8,796 bases of DNA from Clostridia bacterium (GCA_017431755.1 JAFRKM010000005.1:1-8796); one strand, 5' to 3'; shown: positions 1 to 6,747, counted from the first letter of the stretch. Made by a program: numbers and translations. The notes: generated by a model from the letters alone, not told the origin.

Positions 1-34
1 AATAAAAAAATAATAAAAAAATTTTTTATTTTTG

Positions 35-63
35 TTGAAAAACATATAATGGTATGATATACT
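35..63 (+). promoter_or_regulatory. ftsZ promoter (sigma-A type, extended -10)
   Basis: TTGAAA (35-40) and TATACT (58-63) are separated by 17 bp, and a TG one base before the -10 box makes it an extended -10. Transcription should start near 70, leaving a leader of about 80 nt before the ftsZ ATG at 151. A second TATAAT at 45-50 has no suitably spaced -35 box. Confidence 0.75.
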
Positions 64-134
64 AAATTGAAAACTTTTATATTACACAATTTTAAGCGAA
101 TTAATTTTAAAAATCATAAAAAATACTTTAAAGC

Positions 135-140
135 GGAGGT
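135..140 (+). promoter_or_regulatory. ribosome binding site deciding the ftsZ start
   Basis: GGAGGT lies 10 nt before the ATG at 151. The open frame extends upstream to a TTG at 67, but that codon lies at or before the expected transcription start and has no Shine-Dalgarno sequence, so 151 is the start. Confidence 0.8.
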
Positions 141-150
141 TGTAATCATC

Positions 151-1263
151 ATGGGTTTTGAATTCGATAATAATGCGGAAGAAGTAGTAAAAATAAAAGT
201 AATTGGAGTCGGTGGAGGCGGCGGAAATGCTGTTAACCGAATGATAGATTCAGGAGTAAAATGTGTTGAATTCATTTGCATAAATACAGATAGACAAGCT
301 CTAATGCGTTCAAAAGCTAATCATAAAATTCAAATAGGTGAAAAAATTACAAAAGGAAAAGGCGCAGGTTCCAAACCCGAAATAGGACAACGAGCCGCAG
401 AAGAAAGCCGTGACGAAATTATATCTGCTTTAAAAGGCGCTGATATGGTATTTATTACAGCTGGAATGGGCGGAGGAACCGGTACAGGTGCTGCGCCAAT
501 AGTTGCCGGAATCGCTAGAGAAATGGGAATACTTACAATTGGTATTGTAACCAAACCATTCGGCTTTGAAGGAGCAAAAAGAATGGCTCAAGCAGAAGCT
601 GGCATAGCTGAACTCAGAGATCAAGTGGATTCACTCGTTGTAATACCAAATGAAAGATTAAAACTTGCAAGCCAACAAAGAATAACTTTGATGAATGCAT
701 TTATTGTTGCTGACGATGTTTTAAGACAAGGTGTACAAAGTATTTCTGATTTAATCTTACTCCCCGGCCTTGTAAACTTAGACTTTGCTGACGTTACAGC
801 AATTATGAAAGATGCAGGATATGCACATATGGGCGTTGGACGTGCTACCGGCAAAGATAAAGCCGAAGAAGCTGCCAATATGGCAATTTCAAGTCCGCTC
901 CTAGAAACCGCTATTAATGGTGCAAAAGGTGTTATTGTTAATATTACAGCATCACCTGACATCGGACTTGATGAAATCGAAACCGCCTCTACACTTATTG
1001 CACAGCAAGCTGACAAAGACGCAAATATTATCTGGGGTGCTGCATTTGATGAAAAAATGGACGACGAAATCAGCGTAACAGTAATTGCAACTGGTTTTTC
1101 AACCAGAGAATCCTATATGCCAACTCCACAAAATACAACAAAATTACCATTTGGAAAAATGGGAACTGGAAATCATTATTCAACAGCTCCTGCTTCAAAT
1201 GAATCAGATTCAAGTGAAGATGATAGCTTTTACGACATAATGTCTATATTTAAAAATAGATAA
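151..1263 (+). CDS. ftsZ: Cell division protein FtsZ
   Basis: Tubulin-like GTPase that polymerises at mid-cell into the Z ring and recruits the division machinery. The 370-residue protein shows the Gly-rich nucleotide-binding loop (residues 20-25), the tubulin signature [12 protein letters not shown] (105-116) and the T7 synergy loop NLDFAD (209-214), whose acidic residues complete the GTPase site of the neighbouring subunit. The globular part ends near residue 316. A short linker of about 36 residues, rich in Ser, Thr, Asn and Gly, then leads to an acidic patch and the C-terminal peptide [10 protein letters not shown]. That peptide lines up with the family's DIPxFLR-type tail but has Met in place of the usual Pro. 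The ATG start follows a good ribosome binding site. The gene stands alone: its own promoter lies upstream, a terminator follows, and no ftsA is visible on the short upstream sequence. Confidence 0.98.
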   Translation: MGFEFDNNAEEVVKIKVIGVGGGGGNAVNRMIDSGVKCVEFICINTDRQALMRSKANHKIQIGEKITKGKGAGSKPEIGQRAAEESRDEIISALKGADMVFITAGMGGGTGTGAAPIVAGIAREMGILTIGIVTKPFGFEGAKRMAQAEAGIAELRDQVDSLVVIPNERLKLASQQRITLMNAFIVADDVLRQGVQSISDLILLPGLVNLDFADVTAIMKDAGYAHMGVGRATGKDKAEEAANMAISSPLLETAINGAKGVIVNITASPDIGLDEIETASTLIAQQADKDANIIWGAAFDEKMDDEISVTVIATGFSTRESYMPTPQNTTKLPFGKMGTGNHYSTAPASNESDSSEDDSFYDIMSIFKNR

Positions 1264-1283
1264 AAATAACTTAATAATACCTA

Positions 1284-1325
1284 CAGTAGCCAAGTGGTCA
1301 AAAGCCGCATGGCTACTGATTTTTT
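1284..1325 (+). terminator. ftsZ terminator
   Basis: A 9-bp perfect stem CAGTAGCCA (1284-1292) with TGGCTACTG (1310-1318) is extended inward, after one A-A mismatch, by GTGG/CCGC with one G-U pair. A run of T (1320-1325) follows. It lies 20 bp after the ftsZ stop codon. Confidence 0.88.
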
Positions 1326-1605
1326 ACAGAAAAGCGAAAACCACAAATATCAAAATTTTAATAATAACCAAAGTATAAATTTGGTATAAAAAGCGAGCAC
1401 AATATTTTATGTTGTTAACAATTTCCACAATTTTTTCAACATAATTTATTTTACATATGTGCATTAATTTACGTTCTACAAACAGCTAAATTTTTCAACT
1501 TAAATTTTAATGAATTTTCAAAAAATACTGTATTAATAAAAATAGTAAATACATAATATTTGAAAATAATTGTGCCAAAATGATTTAAATCTTCATAAAA
1601 TATAC
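1326..1605. other. Non-coding AT-rich region with dyads
   Basis: No gene is supported in these 280 bp between the ftsZ terminator and the Cys-rich peptide gene. It holds several symmetries: ACCAAA/TTTGGT (1367-1385), TTATGTTG/CAACATAA (1407-1414 with 1437-1444), the 10-bp palindrome TTGTTAACAA (1412-1421), the palindrome ACATATGT (1453-1460), and ATTTTCAAA/TTTGAAAAT (1514-1522 with 1559-1567). In DNA this AT-rich some of these are expected by chance. No convincing sigma-A promoter for the downstream gene was found. CATAAAAT (1594-1601) resembles the -10 box of mother-cell sporulation sigma factors, but no clear -35 partner is seen. Confidence 0.5.
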
Positions 1606-1630
1606 TATGGGAAGTTTAGACGTTCCCATA
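1606..1630 (+). promoter_or_regulatory. Inverted repeat in the leader of the Cys-rich peptide gene
   Basis: TATGGGAA (1606-1613) and TTCCCATA (1623-1630) form a perfect 8-bp stem with a 9-nt loop. The last base of the stem is also the first base of the AAGGAG ribosome binding site. It could be an operator or a leader hairpin that affects translation or mRNA stability. Confidence 0.55.
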
Positions 1631-1635
1631 AGGAG
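1630..1635 (+). promoter_or_regulatory. ribosome binding site deciding the peptide start
   Basis: AAGGAG lies 7 nt before the ATG at 1643. The in-frame ATG at 1607 falls inside the inverted repeat and has no Shine-Dalgarno sequence, so the peptide is 49 residues rather than 61. Confidence 0.75.
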
Positions 1636-1642
1636 TGATAAA

Positions 1643-1792
1643 ATGAACAGAAATTGTTGCAGACAAAACTTAAGATGTTTTTTAAAAAAATTACCCACTA
1701 ATATATTTTGTAGAAACACTTTTAAAGGGCAAATAAAAAACTGTAATTTTATACCTGCGAAAAATAGATCTACTTGTAGTTGCAGCGGATAA
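1643..1792 (+). CDS. Cys-rich, strongly basic 49-residue peptide, unrecognised
   Basis: I do not recognise a family. The peptide starts MNRNCCRQNLRCF and ends RSTCSCSG. It has seven Cys (5, 6, 12, 23, 34, 45, 47), ten Lys/Arg spread along its length and no Asp or Glu, so it is highly cationic. There is no signal peptide, transmembrane segment or Gly-Gly leader site. The spacing does not match SCIFF-type or rubredoxin-type patterns. Reality as a gene is supported by a good ribosome binding site, a hairpin leader, and a dedicated strong terminator 8 nt after the stop. It is a single-gene unit between ftsZ and pgk. Possible roles, all inference, are a metal- or nucleic-acid-binding peptide, a disulfide-linked spore-coat component, or a ribosomally made peptide whose modifying genes lie elsewhere. 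Confidence 0.6.
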   Translation: MNRNCCRQNLRCFLKKLPTNIFCRNTFKGQIKNCNFIPAKNRSTCSCSG

Positions 1793-1800
1793 AAAAATTT

Positions 1801-1839
1801 AATAGCCGGCTATTTTTTAAACAGCCGGTTATTTATTTT
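1801..1839 (+). terminator. Terminator of the Cys-rich peptide gene
   Basis: An 11-bp stem, AATAGCCGGCT (1801-1811) with AGCCGGTTATT (1823-1833), contains one G-U pair and has an 11-nt loop. A T-rich tail to 1839 follows. It separates the peptide gene from the pgk promoter. Confidence 0.85.
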
Positions 1840-1852
1840 AAACCGGGGTCAA

Positions 1853-1871
1853 TTCAAGTTCTACACTTGAA
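1853..1871. promoter_or_regulatory. Inverted repeat over the pgk -35 box (possible operator)
   Basis: TTCAAGT (1853-1859) and ACTTGAA (1865-1871) form a perfect 7-bp inverted repeat with a 5-bp centre. The right arm overlaps the TTGAAA -35 box (1867-1872), a position where a bound dimeric repressor would block RNA polymerase. It does not resemble the CggR operator known from the Bacillus gapA operon. Confidence 0.5.
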
Positions 1872-1895
1872 AGACTTTTCTATTACATATATAAT
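1867..1895 (+). promoter_or_regulatory. pgk-tpiA-gpmI promoter (sigma-A type)
   Basis: TTGAAA (1867-1872), a 17-bp spacer and a perfect TATAAT (1890-1895). Transcription should start about 30 nt before the pgk ATG at 1932. Confidence 0.85.
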
Positions 1896-1931
1896 ACATG
1901 CATACTTAAAAAATAAGAAAGGGAGAACTCT

Positions 1932-3125
1932 ATGAATTATTCAAATAAAAAAAGCATCACCGACATTCCTATTAAAAATAAAACCGTTTTTTTACGCTGT
2001 GATCTTAATGTACCTTTAGATTCAAAACTTAATATTGTTGATACCAAAAAAATTGATGAATCTTTAAAAACTATAAATTATTTAATAGAGAATAATTCAA
2101 AAATAATAATCTGTTCCCATCTTGGCAGACCAAAAAACAAAAACGATAGCAACTTTTCATTAAAACCTATTGCAAATTATCTTTCTAAAGCGCTAGCAAA
2201 AGAAGTCGTTCTCTTACCTGAAATCACAGGGGAAAACACAAAAAAAACTATTGATAACCTTAATTTTGGCGATATATGCATGCTTGAAAATATTCGCTTT
2301 GATAAAAGAGAAACTGAAAATGATGATAATTTTTCTAAAGAGCTCGCCTCTCTTGCTGATGTATATATAAACGACGCCTTCGCCGTTTGCCACAGAACTC
2401 ACGCTTCCACAGTCGGGATAACAAAATATCTGCCTTCAGCTTGCGGCTTCTTGGTAGAAAAAGAAATCACCATATTAGAAAATGCCTTAAAATCTCCGAA
2501 AAGGCCATTTGTTGCAATATTAGGCGGCGCTAAAGTGTCCGACAAAATTGAAGTAATAAACAATTTACTCAGTAAAGTAGACACTCTTATCATTGGCGGC
2601 GGTATGTCTTACACTTTTACAAACGCGTTAGGATATTCTATTGGAAATTCAATTTGCGAAAAAGACAAAATAAGCACTGCAAAAGACATCATGGCCAAGG
2701 CAAAAGAAAAAGGAGTTAAAATACTTTTGCCTTTGGATAATATTGTTGGGCTGGAATACAGCGCAGACACAGAGTTTAAAACAGTTGATTCGGATAAAAT
2801 TCCAAATGGCTGGACAGGGCTTGACATAGGATCAAAAACAACAAAACTTTTTTCTGAAACTATCTTAAAAGCAGGAACGATAATTTGGAATGGTCCTATG
2901 GGCGTATATGAATGGAAAAATTTTCAAAAAGGAACCGCAAAAATCGCACAGGCTGTTGCAAAAAGTGGTGCCATTTCTATAATAGGCGGCGGAGATTCTG
3001 CCGCAGCAATACAAAACCTAGGGTTTAAAGATAAAGTCACTCATGTCTCCACCGGCGGAGGTGCAACCCTTAAATTTTTGGAAGGAAAATCTATGCCTGC
3101 ACTTGATGCTATTGACGAAAAATAA
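1932..3125 (+). CDS. pgk: Phosphoglycerate kinase
   Basis: Cytoplasmic glycolytic enzyme that transfers phosphate from 1,3-bisphosphoglycerate to ADP, giving ATP and 3-phosphoglycerate. At 397 residues it has normal bacterial length. Visible motifs are RCDLNVP (22-28), SHLGRP (62-67), ENIRF (119-123), NDAF and HRTHAS (147-159), GGAKVSDK (198-205), the nucleotide-site WNGPMGVYE (319-327), GGGDSAAA (352-359) and STGGGA (373-378). Substrate-binding Arg are kept at 22, 66, 122 and 155, but by my alignment the usual Arg in the D-D-T-R-I segment is Lys40, and the following L-P-T-I reads L-K-T-I. The ATG follows GGGAG at a normal distance. It is the first gene of the operon. A hairpin with a T-run directly after it may lower expression of the two genes downstream. 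Confidence 0.97.
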   Translation: MNYSNKKSITDIPIKNKTVFLRCDLNVPLDSKLNIVDTKKIDESLKTINYLIENNSKIIICSHLGRPKNKNDSNFSLKPIANYLSKALAKEVVLLPEITGENTKKTIDNLNFGDICMLENIRFDKRETENDDNFSKELASLADVYINDAFAVCHRTHASTVGITKYLPSACGFLVEKEITILENALKSPKRPFVAILGGAKVSDKIEVINNLLSKVDTLIIGGGMSYTFTNALGYSIGNSICEKDKISTAKDIMAKAKEKGVKILLPLDNIVGLEYSADTEFKTVDSDKIPNGWTGLDIGSKTTKLFSETILKAGTIIWNGPMGVYEWKNFQKGTAKIAQAVAKSGAISIIGGGDSAAAIQNLGFKDKVTHVSTGGGATLKFLEGKSMPALDAIDEK

Positions 3126-3131
3126 ACACTC

Positions 3132-3160
3132 TCCCCTTGATTTTATTTAAGGGGAATTTT
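3132..3160 (+). terminator. Hairpin with T-run between pgk and tpiA
   Basis: TCCCCTT (3132-3138) pairs with AAGGGGA (3149-3155) over a 10-nt AT loop, followed by ATTTTT. It has the form of a short intrinsic terminator inside the operon. Because no promoter is visible in the remaining 22 nt before tpiA, it is best read as a partial terminator or an mRNA 3'-end stabiliser. Confidence 0.65.
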
Positions 3161-3182
3161 TGCACAGAAAGGGAAAACCAAA

Positions 3183-3929
3183 ATGAACAAATTAATTGTG
3201 GCTAATTTTAAAATGAATCAAACTCCAATCGAAACAGACGAGTACATTTCAAAATTTTTAAGCTTAGAAAAAAATTTTAAATCCGGTATAATAATTTGCC
3301 CGCCGTTTACTTCCATGTATTTATTTACAAAAAAATTAAAAAATCCCAAAATAAAAATAGGTGCTCAAAACTGCTATTTTAAAGACTGCGGAGCATACAC
3401 GGGAGAAATATCACCTAAAATGCTAAAAAGCTCAGGCGTACAATATGTTATCTTGGGGCATAGCGAACGCAGAATTTATTTTAATGAATCAAATACGCTT
3501 ATAGGAGAAAAAATCAAAGCAGCGCTTGCAAACGGCCTTTCTGTAATTTTTTGTGTAGGAGAAAACGAAAACGAACGCACTAAAAATATTCAAAACGATG
3601 TAATTACAAATCAAATAAAAAAGTCTTTACAAAACATAGAAAAAATCGACCTTAAAAACATAATTATTGCCTATGAACCTGTTTGGGCAATCGGTACAGG
3701 CACGGCAATTTTTCCAAGCGAAGCTGACAAGATGTGCAAACTGATAAAAGATTTTATAAATAAAAATTATAACTACAGTCAAACAAAAGTGCTTTACGGC
3801 GGATCCGTAAAAAGCGGAAACGCAAAAAATTTATTTGAAATGCCAAATATTGATGGCGCTCTTATCGGCGGTGCATCGCTTGACGCTAAAGAATTTGTTA
3901 AAATAATAGATATAGCAGAAAATATTTAA
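3183..3929 (+). CDS. tpiA: Triosephosphate isomerase
   Basis: Interconverts dihydroxyacetone phosphate and glyceraldehyde 3-phosphate in the cytoplasm; the family is a dimeric TIM barrel. The 248-residue protein has the usual length. Catalytic residues are all in place: Asn8 and Lys10 in NFKMN (the common Trp is Phe9), His93 in LGHSERR (91-97), and Glu165 in YEPVWAIGTG (164-173), which also contains flexible loop 6. The phosphate-binding YGGSVK (205-210) and IGGAS (228-232) follow. The ATG is preceded by AGAAAGGGA. It lies 57 bp after pgk, beyond the intra-operon hairpin, and 19 bp before gpmI. Confidence 0.97.
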   Translation: MNKLIVANFKMNQTPIETDEYISKFLSLEKNFKSGIIICPPFTSMYLFTKKLKNPKIKIGAQNCYFKDCGAYTGEISPKMLKSSGVQYVILGHSERRIYFNESNTLIGEKIKAALANGLSVIFCVGENENERTKNIQNDVITNQIKKSLQNIEKIDLKNIIIAYEPVWAIGTGTAIFPSEADKMCKLIKDFINKNYNYSQTKVLYGGSVKSGNAKNLFEMPNIDGALIGGASLDAKEFVKIIDIAENI

Positions 3930-3948
3930 TTTTTAGTGGTGAATATTT

Positions 3949-5463
3949 ATGAGAAAAAGTGTTTTACTTATAATACTGGACGGCTTTGGAATAAGCAAAA
4001 ACTCCGAAGGAAATGCCATAAAAATGGCAAACACACCATTTTTGGACAAAACTTTTAAAGATAATCCGTTTGCTGTTTTGGAGGCTTCCGGATTAAGTGT
4101 TGGCCTGCCTGAAAATCAGATGGGAAACTCCGAAGTCGGGCATACCAATATCGGCGCAGGCAGAGTGGTTTATCAAGATTTTACATACATTAATAAGTGC
4201 ATAACTGATGGAACTTTTAATTCAAATCCTGAAATAAATTCTGTATGCGATTATGTTATAAAAAATAATTCTGCGCTACATTTAATGGGGTTATTGTCCG
4301 ACGGCGGGATTCACAGCCACATAAACCACCTTTTTGCACTTATAAACTTGGCAAAAAGAAAAAATGTACCCAAAATATATATTCACGCATGGTTGGACGG
4401 ACGTGACACAAATCCAAAATCCGCACTAAAATACATAAACGCACTTGAAAAATATATATCAAATGATAATACTATACGGCTTGCTACAATTTGCGGTAGA
4501 TACTACGCCATGGATCGCGACAAAAATTGGGAGCGCACAATAAAAGCTTACAACTGCATGTTAAATGCGAAAGGCAATAAAATAACCAATATACAAACCG
4601 CTATAGAAAAATTTTATAAAGAAAACACTACAGACGAATTTATTCCTCCGTGCGTCCTTCAAAACTACGGCGGAATAAACGAAAAAGACGGTATAATATG
4701 TTTTAATTTCAGGCCCGACAGAGCAAGACAAATAACAAAATTTTTTACCGAAAAAACAAATTTATTAAAAAACACATATAGCGTGCTTATTAAAAAATAT
4801 GCATGCATGACCGAGTACGACAAAAATTTAAAAAACGCTTCTGTTATTTTTAAACCACGCGATATCCCAAACACACTAAGCGAATATCTATCTATGAAAA
4901 ATATTAACCAGCTAAAAATTGCAGAAACAGAAAAATATGCTCATGTAACATTCTTTTTAAACGGCGGAGTGGAAAAACCATATAAAAATGAAGACAGAAT
5001 CATAGTAAATTCGCCAAAAGTAAAAACCTATGATTTAAAACCTGAAATGAGCGCATGGGAGATAACAAAAAAAGTTATAGAAAACATAAAAAAAGAAAAA
5101 TACGGATTAATAGTAGTCAACTACGCAAACCCAGATATGGTCGGTCACACAGGCAATATAGAAGCCACAAAACTTGCCATTGAAAAAATAGATAACTACG
5201 TAAAAAATATCATAGCAGAAATGGAAAAAACAGGCGGAATATCAATCATCACAGCGGATCACGGAAATGCCGAAAAAATGCTTGACGAAAATTTAAATCC
5301 TTTTACTGCACACACAACAAAACCCGTACCTTTTTGCCTTGTTGGCACTAATTATAAACTTAAAAAAAGTGGCGCTCTTTGCGATATTGCGCCAACTATT
5401 CTTGAAATTATGGACATAGAAAAACCCTCCCAAATGGAAGGGCAAAGTTTAATTATAAACTAA
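3949..5463 (+). CDS. gpmI: 2,3-bisphosphoglycerate-independent phosphoglycerate mutase
   Basis: Converts 3-phosphoglycerate to 2-phosphoglycerate using two metal ions (Mn2+ in Firmicutes) and a phosphoserine intermediate. The 504-residue protein, close to the usual 510, belongs to the alkaline-phosphatase superfamily. Metal and catalytic residues visible are Asp11, the nucleophile Ser61 in GNSEVGH, His122, Arg152-Asp153 in DGRD, Arg184 and Arg190, Arg255 and Arg258 in FRPDR, Asp396 and His400 in NPDMVGH, Asp437-His438 in TADHGN, and His455. The ribosome binding site (GTGGTGA) is weak, so translation may be coupled to tpiA, which ends 19 bp before. It is the last gene of the operon. Its stop lies only 7 bp from the stop of the convergent gene, and no clear terminator separates them. 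Confidence 0.97.
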   Translation: MRKSVLLIILDGFGISKNSEGNAIKMANTPFLDKTFKDNPFAVLEASGLSVGLPENQMGNSEVGHTNIGAGRVVYQDFTYINKCITDGTFNSNPEINSVCDYVIKNNSALHLMGLLSDGGIHSHINHLFALINLAKRKNVPKIYIHAWLDGRDTNPKSALKYINALEKYISNDNTIRLATICGRYYAMDRDKNWERTIKAYNCMLNAKGNKITNIQTAIEKFYKENTTDEFIPPCVLQNYGGINEKDGIICFNFRPDRARQITKFFTEKTNLLKNTYSVLIKKYACMTEYDKNLKNASVIFKPRDIPNTLSEYLSMKNINQLKIAETEKYAHVTFFLNGGVEKPYKNEDRIIVNSPKVKTYDLKPEMSAWEITKKVIENIKKEKYGLIVVNYANPDMVGHTGNIEATKLAIEKIDNYVKNIIAEMEKTGGISIITADHGNAEKMLDENLNPFTAHTTKPVPFCLVGTNYKLKKSGALCDIAPTILEIMDIEKPSQMEGQSLIIN

Positions 5464-5470
5464 ATTATTT

Positions 5471-6070
5471 CTACTTATTCATTTTCACGGATTTTAACTT
5501 AATTTTGTACTTTGCTTCGAAACTTGCCATAAATTGTTTTTGAAAATCTTCGAATCTTTTCAACTTATTATCCTGAAGAGATTCGTAAATATCTTTATCG
5601 TCTTCAATATTTTCAAATTTCGGATATTTTTTCAAAAGTATTTTCACATTTTTTTCAATGAATCTACATATATCATTAAGGTTTTGAACTCTATTCGGAA
5701 ATTTAGATTTATGTTCTATAAAATCTCTAGCTTTTAAAACATAAGTATTTTCCGCTGGACTTAATTTTTTTAATTCATCTATAATAAAATCCAAAGATTT
5801 TGTTATATCACTTGGTTTTTTATCTTCATGAAAAGCATTAAGATCTGCTCTTTCCAAAAACTCAAGTGAATTTTTATACGTTTTTTTAAGAAATTTAAGA
5901 TTTTTACATTTCAAAATCGCATAAACAACTTTCTCTTTACTTTTTTTAGAGTCGACTTTTTTATATTGCTTTAAAGCCACATTGCAGTTTATTATAATGC
6001 TAGATATAGCTTCTGCATATTTGACATCTTCAGACGGAAATTTATTAATCTCTGAAATTAAATCATCCAT
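5471..6070 (-). CDS. Lysine-rich helical protein, unrecognised
   Basis: I do not recognise this 199-residue protein. It reads as mostly alpha-helical and very rich in Lys, with many Glu and Asp and a few scattered Cys (such as Cys29 and Cys54). It has no signal peptide, no membrane segment and no catalytic motif that I can name, so it is probably cytoplasmic. The C-terminus is strongly basic (KYKIKLKSVKMNK). The ATG is preceded by GAAAGG at 10 nt, and a consensus promoter lies just upstream, so it is very likely expressed. It runs in the same direction as spoVT, 88 bp downstream, and converges on gpmI with a 7-bp gap. Nothing in the sequence ties its role to either neighbour. Confidence 0.75.
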   Translation of the reverse strand: MDDLISEINKFPSEDVKYAEAISSIIINCNVALKQYKKVDSKKSKEKVVYAILKCKNLKFLKKTYKNSLEFLERADLNAFHEDKKPSDITKSLDFIIDELKKLSPAENTYVLKARDFIEHKSKFPNRVQNLNDICRFIEKNVKILLKKYPKFENIEDDKDIYESLQDNKLKRFEDFQKQFMASFEAKYKIKLKSVKMNK

Positions 6071-6107
6071 ATTGTTTCATCCTTTCAGTTTAATATTTTA
6101 TACATAT

Positions 6108-6135
6108 ATTATATATATTAAAGAAAAGATGTCAA
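6108..6135 (-). promoter_or_regulatory. Promoter of the lysine-rich protein gene (sigma-A type)
   Basis: On the minus strand a perfect TTGACA (6130-6135) and a perfect TATAAT (6108-6113) are 16 bp apart. It gives this gene transcription separate from spoVT, whose stop is about 24 bp upstream of the -35 box. Confidence 0.8.
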
Positions 6136-6158
6136 GTTTATTTATATAAAATATAAAA

Positions 6159-6701
6159 TTAGTTTTCCAAATGTTTTCCAAGAAGCTCTGCTACTGTTTT
6201 TATAAGCAAAAAATTTTCTTTAGGAAATACTTTTTTTTCTTCGCCCTGTAAAATTATTACGCTGCCCATAATATCTCCACCAGAAATAATTCCAAGCGCA
6301 CATTGTGCTTCATTTTCTATATTTTCCAGAGGATAAATTTTTTCTGATTCACTATCACTTTTTAAAAAATGTTTTCTTTTATTTATTAGCTTTTTAAGTT
6401 CTTCACTTATTTTTTTACTTAAAAATTCTTTTTTAGAAATTCCCCCCACTGCAACTATCTCATCACAATCAGAAATCAGCACAGGTAAATTAACCGCCTT
6501 AGACACTATATTTGCGTAATTCTCAGCAAATGAGGCAAGCTCTGCCATTGAAGAATATTTTTTAAATATTATTTTTTCCGCAGAATCTGTATAAATTTCC
6601 AACGAATCCCCTTCTTTTATTCTCATGGTCTTTCGAATTTCTTTAGGAATTACAACTCTACCGAGGTTGTCCATTCTCCTTACTATTCCTTTTGCTTTCA
6701 T
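6159..6701 (-). CDS. spoVT: Stage V sporulation protein T, AbrB-family regulator
   Basis: Forespore transcription factor that in Bacillus adjusts sigma-G-dependent genes late in sporulation. The 180-residue length matches SpoVT. Residues 1-50 are the swapped-hairpin AbrB DNA-binding domain with the near-invariant GIVRRMDNLGRVVIPKEIRK (5-24) and MRIKEGD (26-32). Residues 55-180 form the GAF-like C-terminal domain, with the recognisable VLISDCDEIVAVGG and ISKKEFLSKKISEEL stretches. The full-length second domain separates it from AbrB and Abh, which are about half this size. The ATG has a strong AGGAGG at 8 nt. A sigma-G-like promoter lies upstream, in keeping with the known control of spoVT. 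It is divergent from the ferredoxin gene. Confidence 0.95.
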   Translation of the reverse strand: MKAKGIVRRMDNLGRVVIPKEIRKTMRIKEGDSLEIYTDSAEKIIFKKYSSMAELASFAENYANIVSKAVNLPVLISDCDEIVAVGGISKKEFLSKKISEELKKLINKRKHFLKSDSESEKIYPLENIENEAQCALGIISGGDIMGSVIILQGEEKKVFPKENFLLIKTVAELLGKHLEN

Positions 6702-6747
6702 TTTATATTCCTCCTAAGTTACGTTTTTTCTTGATTCACCCAATATT

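Noticed and set aside
67..150. 28-codon N-terminal extension of FtsZ from a TTG at 67
   Set aside because: It starts at or before the predicted transcription start, has no ribosome binding site, and the ATG at 151 has GGAGGT and gives the usual FtsZ N-terminus.
621..1016. Long minus-strand open frame inside ftsZ (131 codons)
   Set aside because: It lies wholly antisense to a certain gene and has no ribosome binding site or recognisable motif. The other overlapping frames inside ftsZ, pgk, gpmI, the orphan and the M23 gene were dropped for the same reason.
1284..1318. tRNA-like sequence after ftsZ (TAGCCAAGTGGTCAAAAG resembles a tRNA D-arm)
   Set aside because: The rest of a tRNA is absent, and the whole segment folds as one long hairpin followed by a T-run, so it is a terminator with a chance resemblance.
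1422..1430. DnaA-box-like TTTCCACAA
   Set aside because: It is a single imperfect match in AT-rich DNA, with no cluster and no replication genes nearby.
1643..1839. Cys-rich peptide as an attenuation leader peptide for pgk
   Set aside because: A separate strong promoter for pgk lies after the terminator, and glycolysis genes have no evident link to cysteine supply. No alternative anti-terminator pairing was seen.
5421..5445. Hairpin near the gpmI stop as an operon terminator
   Set aside because: CCCTCC/GGAAGGG has an internal mismatch, lies inside the coding region and is not followed by a T-run.
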